Assembly: GCA_019322375.1 (NCBI GenBank)
Contig: JAHWIP010000081.1
Span: forward strand, 1-8,565
Reading direction: 5' to 3'
Source of the DNA: Candidatus Woesearchaeota archaeon
GTDB lineage: Archaea; Nanobdellota; Nanobdellia; Woesearchaeales; SM23-78
Length of the DNA stretch: 8,565 nucleotides
The notes under the pieces are model-generated. The model ran no database searches and was not told where the DNA came from. It saw only the letters and a program-made list of their open reading frames with translations. Shown piece by piece: positions 5,553 to 8,565 of the stretch; positions within the stretch are counted from its first letter, which is position 1; each line of letters begins with the position of its first letter. Position numbers and translations under genes: made by a program.

Positions 5553-7316
5553 ATGAAAAAAAGCTTTAACAAAATAATGACTTCAATGGTTATGTTAATA
5601 TTTTTGTTTGGAACCATTGCTTTGGTATCTGGTTCTGAAATAACAGGCAAGGTTATTGAGATTAGTCCTACAAGTGTTGCAGAGTATCCTGCAGGAACAG
5701 CTGCTGGCAAAACCAGCTCTGAGGGAGTTGTAACTACAACTGGAAAGCCAATGCCAGCTACTTGCGTTGACAAATGCGGGGATGGAATATGCCCGGAAGG
5801 AGTCTGTCTAGGTACAGGTTGTCCATGCCCTGAAACAGCAGAGAGTTGTCCAGGGGATTGTGCAAAAGGGATTAGTGAATGCGATACTACGTGTAAACAA
5901 AAAGGGTATAGTTTTGGTAGGTGTAGGCTTGGACCAGCAGGTAGTGATGATACCGCTGGGTGGTGTTTGGCTAATGAAGTTGATATAGGTACTGATGGTT
6001 GTGCTCAGATATCAACAATTACTGGAGAGATTTCTTATATTTCTCATTGCTGCTGTATGGAGAAACCGGCGTGTGCAAAAGAAGGGGAAAAAGTTAATAA
6101 GAATCCAGGTATGGGTCCTACAGATGGGCAGTGCTGTGAAGGATTGACAGAAATAATGGTCAGTAGGTCTTATTCTGTTTGTGTTAATTGTGGTGATGGT
6201 GTTTGCAAATCACCTGAGAATGCAAAGAATTGTCCACAAGACTGTGCAGAGACTAAATGTTCTGACTCTGATGGTGGCAAAGACCAGTATGTTGCTGGAA
6301 GGACTTGTGTGGGTTCTGAGTGCAAAGCAGATAGTTGTATAACTCTTTGTGCAGACCCGGGCGGGTGCAGAGCCCAGCTTATTGAATACTATTGTGATGG
6401 CAACAATATTGAGAGCCAGATGTTTGAGTGTCCAAATGGGTGCAGTAGTAGTGCTTGTATAAAAGAGCCAGTAACAGATTCTTGTGACACTACCTGCCAA
6501 AGAAAAGGCTATGCTTCTGGTGAGTGCAGAATAGGGCCTGTGTATATGGATACTGCTGACTCTGTGGATTCTGCAACAAAGCCAGAATATGTTGGTTTTT
6601 GCTATGATAGAGAAGTTGACATTGGTGTTGATGGTTGTCCTCATGTGGCTGTAGGGCCCTTGCCTCCAGGCACAAATATTACAATTCCTCATAGAATCCA
6701 ATCTTATCATTGCTGCTGTGGACCAGAGGAACCAGAGCCAGTGTGCACTCCTGTGTGCAAAGCCATGGGCAGCAGAAGCGAGGGCTGGTATGATTCTTGC
6801 ACAGGAGAATTAATCAAGTATGATAATTGCGCTTGTGTTGCTGTGTGCAAAGGCGGAGTTGGAGGCGGATATGGAACAGTAAGGCATGAAGGCTATTACA
6901 GCTCATGCACAGGAGAATTAATTCTAAGAACTGATTGTTCAGTAAAAGAACCTATTAAAGTTGAGATAAAAAAGAAAGAAGTAACAATAGAGCAAAAACC
7001 TGTTGAAGGGGTTGTTCTGATATCCTCAGAGGATGTTGCTGTTACCAAGGAGAAATTGATGGTTGCTGAGGGCAGTCTTGGAATCTCCACAGAAACAGGA
7101 GTGGCAACAGTGGCTTACCTGCCTGAAGAGGTTAAACAGACAGCAATGACTAAAGGAGGCATGAAAAAAGTTACTAATATTGAGTTGGTGGAAGAAAGCG
7201 GCAGTGCTGTTTATCGTGTTAATGGAAAGGTAAAAGGAACCATACTATGGATTATTCCAGTGACTAAGGATGGAACTGTGAAAGTAGATGCTGAGACTAA
7301 TGAGATTATTGAGTAA
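5553..7316 (+). CDS. Secreted modular cysteine-rich surface protein, 587 aa
   Basis: I do not recognise the whole protein. Residues 1-27 form a signal peptide (KK, hydrophobic 10-25, ALVSG cleavage region). The SEITGKVIE that follows resembles the start of many exported proteins of DPANN archaea. There are 50 cysteines, all between residues 71 and 462, an even number that suggests disulfide-bonded extracellular modules. In order: CGDGIC...CPGDC (75-103); a CDTTC...CCC module (110-168); a Cys-poor segment; CGDGVC...CPQDC (213-231); a CSDSDGG module (236-302); a second CDTTC...CCC module (311-389); and two VC...SCTGELI repeats (401-426, 431-462). The Cys-free C-terminal domain (about 465-587) ends TVKVDAETNEIIE and resembles a PepSY-like beta domain by its YRVNGK...VPVT...VDAETNEI pattern; that is inference. 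No C-terminal membrane anchor or lipobox is visible, so it is either released or bound to the surface by contacts. Adhesion, inhibitor or host-contact roles are possible but unproven. Confidence 0.9.
   Translation: MKKSFNKIMTSMVMLIFLFGTIALVSGSEITGKVIEISPTSVAEYPAGTAAGKTSSEGVVTTTGKPMPATCVDKCGDGICPEGVCLGTGCPCPETAESCPGDCAKGISECDTTCKQKGYSFGRCRLGPAGSDDTAGWCLANEVDIGTDGCAQISTITGEISYISHCCCMEKPACAKEGEKVNKNPGMGPTDGQCCEGLTEIMVSRSYSVCVNCGDGVCKSPENAKNCPQDCAETKCSDSDGGKDQYVAGRTCVGSECKADSCITLCADPGGCRAQLIEYYCDGNNIESQMFECPNGCSSSACIKEPVTDSCDTTCQRKGYASGECRIGPVYMDTADSVDSATKPEYVGFCYDREVDIGVDGCPHVAVGPLPPGTNITIPHRIQSYHCCCGPEEPEPVCTPVCKAMGSRSEGWYDSCTGELIKYDNCACVAVCKGGVGGGYGTVRHEGYYSSCTGELILRTDCSVKEPIKVEIKKKEVTIEQKPVEGVVLISSEDVAVTKEKLMVAEGSLGISTETGVATVAYLPEEVKQTAMTKGGMKKVTNIELVEESGSAVYRVNGKVKGTILWIIPVTKDGTVKVDAETNEIIE
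5880..6056 (+). repeat. CDTTC...CCC module, copy 1 (residues 110-168)
   Basis: Begins CDTTCKQKGYSFGRCRLGP, continues through WCLANEVDIGTDGC and ends SYISHCCC. The same order of motifs recurs at 6483-6719. Shared skeleton: CDTTC, KGY, G-x-C-R-x-GP, C near EVDIG-x-DGC, and a terminal HCCC triplet. About seven of the nine or so cysteine positions are aligned by eye. Confidence 0.85.
6258..6458 (+). repeat. CSDSDGG module in the first surface protein (residues 236-302)
   Basis: Starts CSDSDGGKDQYVAGRTC, has EYYCDGNNIESQMFEC in its middle and ends CPNGCSSSACIKE. The next gene carries a matching unit at 8246-8458 starting CSDSDGGDNIYEQGTV and ending CPSGYTCESGACVEE. The shared outline is CSDSDGG, a beta-rich middle with an aromatic-x-C, then CP-G--C-S-AC. 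Confidence 0.75.
6483..6719 (+). repeat. CDTTC...CCC module, copy 2 (residues 311-389)
   Basis: Begins CDTTCQRKGYASGECRIGP, continues through FCYDREVDIGVDGC and ends QSYHCCC. It is about 20 residues longer than copy 1; the extra length lies after the GP (a Thr/Asp/Ser-rich stretch) and before the CCC (a Pro/Gly/Thr-rich stretch), as expected for surface loops. Confidence 0.85.
6753..6938 (+). repeat. Two SCTGELI direct repeats (residues 401-426 and 431-462)
   Basis: Both units run VCK...G(W/Y)Y(D/S)SCTGELI...(D)C. At DNA level, TGCACAGGAGAATTAAT is identical at 6798-6814 and 6906-6922, 108 bases apart, pointing to a fairly recent in-frame tandem duplication. The second unit carries an extra Gly-rich insert (GGVGGGYG). 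Confidence 0.8.
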
Positions 7317-7348
7317 ATTTTTTCTTTTATTTTAATTTTTAATTAAAT
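7317..7348 (+). terminator. T-rich terminator of the Cys-rich surface gene
   Basis: Immediately after the TAA (7314-7316) comes a run of mostly T with a few A and C, including a seven-T tract. This is the expected archaeal termination signal. The hairpin cluster at 7352-7453 follows. Confidence 0.55.
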
Positions 7349-7351
7349 ACT

Positions 7352-7453
7352 CAAAAGCTTTGCTTTTGTTAATTCAAAAATGTTTCATTTTTGTTATTTT
7401 TCTCTTTTTTATAAGAAAAATATTCAAAAATGCTTTTTATTTTTGTTTTTCTT
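7352..7453. repeat. Cluster of three AT-rich hairpins
   Basis: Hairpin 1: CAAAAGC/GCTTTTG, seven pairs with a TTT loop (7352-7368). Hairpin 2: CAAAAATG/CATTTTTG, eight pairs with a TTT loop (7375-7393). Hairpin 3: inner stem CAAAAAT/ATTTTTG (7425-7431 with 7439-7445) extended by an outer stem AAGAAAAA/TTTTTCTT (7413-7420 with 7446-7453), with a four-base bulge. All three stems begin with CAAAA, so they look like diverged copies of one unit. They lie between two surface genes and may terminate transcription or protect the 3' end. Confidence 0.6.
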
Positions 7454-7481
7454 AACAATACTCTCTGAATAATGGAAAATA

Positions 7482-7546
7482 ATATATATAAGTAAATTAA
7501 AAGATATAGTATAATTATAGATATATTAAAAGTTAAAATATAGGAG
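7482..7546 (+). promoter_or_regulatory. TATA box and ribosome binding site of the second surface gene
   Basis: ATATATATAA at 7482-7491 is the likely TATA box, with transcription start expected near 7512-7516. AGGAG at 7542-7546 lies nine bases before the ATG at 7556. The leader is about 40 bases and extremely AT-rich. Confidence 0.55.
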
Positions 7547-7555
7547 TGTGAAAAA

Positions 7556-8565
7556 ATGAAAAAGATTTTTCTTTTAATATTAATTCTTCTTGTTGGTAGT
7601 GTTGCACTGGTTTCTGGCTTAAGAATATTTGGTTTTGAGATAGACTTTCCAATAATAGATAATCTGGTGGGTGGTGCTACTGAAGTAGAGATATTCATCA
7701 TCTATAGAGATGTTTTTAAAGAAGAAAATAATAATAGATGGCATACTGCTTGGAACGCAGATACTTCTGATGAAGGAGAGTGTACTTCAGGTGATATGTG
7801 TGTGTTTAATAGTATCTGTTATGCTAACAGGTATAAGGGTGTTTTTGCAGGAGGTCAGCCTGATCAATATGCTATTTGTGCAGGAAACCAGGGTAATAAA
7901 TGGTTTGATGTGGATGGTGGTAGCAGCCAGTGTGCAGAGCTAAACAAAAGGTTTCCTGGTTTAACTGCATGGGTGCTGTCTGGTGAAGAGAATGGTCCTG
8001 GTGAGTATGGGGATGATTATACTAATGGAGGTACTTCTAGTCATTTTGGTTTTGAGTGTTGCGGTGATGATTATGGAGAACACTATGTAACAACACAAGG
8101 GAGATCCAGATGTTGTAATAATCCTAATGACTGTGTAGATAGTTATGGTAATTGCAGAAGTGGTTCAGAAAGCAATGGGCTGTGCGATGGAATTGATAAT
8201 GATTGTGATGGAAGTATAGATGAAGATTGTGTACTTGTAGAAACTTGTTCTGATTCTGATGGTGGTGATAATATTTATGAGCAAGGTACTGTTACTTATT
8301 TGGATTTTGGTAGTGATGGTACTTATGTGGAGGTTTCTTTGACTGATTATTGTTATGCTTCTGGTCGTGTTTTTGAGTTTTGGTGTAATGCTTTAGATTT
8401 AGGTGATGGTGGTATTAGGTATTGTCCTTCTGGTTATACTTGTGAAAGTGGTGCTTGTGTTGAGGAGTCTGGGCCAGTCTGTGGTGATGGTATTGTTGAA
8501 GGATTAGAGGATTGTGATGGATCTGATCTTGGTGGAGCAACATGTATGACTTTGGGTTTTTCTGG
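7556..8565 (+). CDS. Secreted Cys-rich protein with MopE-type metal-binding motif, 3' end outside window
   Basis: I translated this frame to the window edge (336 codons) without meeting a stop. Residues 1-21 are a signal peptide ending ALVSG, the same cleavage-region string as the neighbour. After a Cys-free start come spaced cysteines from residue 76 on, 23 in the visible part. CDGIDNDCDGSIDEDC (210-225) matches the MopE/thrombospondin-like acidic motif, expected to bind calcium or another metal. A CSDSDGG module (231-301) is shared with the upstream surface protein. CGDGIVEGLEDCDGSDLGG (309-327) followed by ATCMTLGF matches the Cys-rich 'CGDGIVE..E.CD' repeats common in secreted bacterial and archaeal proteins. 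Residues about 85-170 (YANRYKGVFAGG..., then FECCGDD, CCNNPNDC) match no domain I know. Likely an extracellular or surface-attached protein; its ligand is unknown. It has its own promoter and ribosome binding site. Its full length and any membrane anchor lie beyond the edge. Confidence 0.88.
   Translation, partial: MKKIFLLILILLVGSVALVSGLRIFGFEIDFPIIDNLVGGATEVEIFIIYRDVFKEENNNRWHTAWNADTSDEGECTSGDMCVFNSICYANRYKGVFAGGQPDQYAICAGNQGNKWFDVDGGSSQCAELNKRFPGLTAWVLSGEENGPGEYGDDYTNGGTSSHFGFECCGDDYGEHYVTTQGRSRCCNNPNDCVDSYGNCRSGSESNGLCDGIDNDCDGSIDEDCVLVETCSDSDGGDNIYEQGTVTYLDFGSDGTYVEVSLTDYCYASGRVFEFWCNALDLGDGGIRYCPSGYTCESGACVEESGPVCGDGIVEGLEDCDGSDLGGATCMTLGFS
8183..8230 (+). other. MopE-type metal-binding motif (residues 210-225)
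   Basis: The residues CDGIDNDCDGSIDEDC give the Asp/Asn ladder and paired Cys typical of the putative metal-binding MopE motif. Related repeats coordinate calcium through the Asp side chains. Only one copy is visible here. Confidence 0.85.

Noticed and set aside
6210..6710. 166-codon open frame on the minus strand inside the Cys-rich gene
   Set aside because: It is the antisense shadow of the repetitive Cys codons; it has no recognisable domain or start signals, and the plus-strand gene explains the region.
7352..7453. Possible CRISPR-like repeats
   Set aside because: The units are imperfect hairpins of different length without regular spacers, and no cas genes are present.
7369..7701. Minus-strand frame of 110 codons across the intergenic hairpins
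   Set aside because: It spans the hairpin cluster and the signal peptide of the plus-strand gene, and has low-complexity Ile/Lys composition.
7710..7943. 77-codon plus-strand frame inside the second surface gene
   Set aside because: It lies out of frame within a long, coherent secreted protein with signal peptide, promoter and known motifs.

Overview
The window comes from an AT-rich archaeon, most likely a DPANN lineage of the Woesearchaeota/Pacearchaeota type. The evidence is an archaeal-type Cbf5 pseudouridine synthase, a DUF357 protein, TATA boxes at archaeal spacing, apparently leaderless starts, GGAG-type ribosome binding sites, and secreted cysteine-rich proteins of a kind I associate with these lineages. 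The lineage is an inference from gene content; no marker in the window proves it.

Layout. (1) Positions 1-2152, minus strand: two tandem paralogous GT-A glycosyltransferases overlapping by 16 bases. The downstream copy (1031 to beyond the left edge) has one TAG codon at 833-831 in an otherwise open frame of about 343 codons. (2) 2216-2632, plus: a small coiled-coil protein of unknown function, converging with (3) 2635-3585, minus: a DUF1385/YqhQ-type membrane protein. (4) 3641-3952, plus: a DUF357 protein. It diverges from DUF1385 across a 55-base gap holding a perfectly palindromic TATA box almost midway between the two start codons. (5) 4031-4381, plus: a small three-helix DUF4870/Tic20-like membrane protein with its own TATA box and ribosome binding site. 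(6) 4427-5422, minus: Cbf5, the H/ACA RNP pseudouridine synthase. (7) 5553-7316, plus: a secreted 587-residue protein with 50 cysteines packed into residues 71-462. (8) 7317-7555: a T-rich terminator zone with three consecutive hairpins, then a promoter. (9) 7556 to the right edge, plus: a second secreted Cys-rich protein with a MopE-type metal-binding motif. It shares a 'CSDSDGG' module with its neighbour.

How the genes fit together. Most genes look like single-gene transcription units in divergent or convergent arrangement; the only operon-like pair is the two glycosyltransferases. The right end appears to be a cell-surface locus with two tandem exported Cys-rich proteins built from shuffled modules. 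Glycosyltransferases at the left end could also serve surface glycan synthesis, but nothing in the sequence links the two ends. The other genes are housekeeping (Cbf5) or conserved membrane and small proteins of unknown role. No tRNA, rRNA, CRISPR array, transposase or integrase was seen.

Most worth a second look: the in-frame amber codon, in a window where none of the seven complete genes ends in TAG; the symmetric palindromic promoter; and the pair of modular Cys-rich surface proteins with internal duplications.
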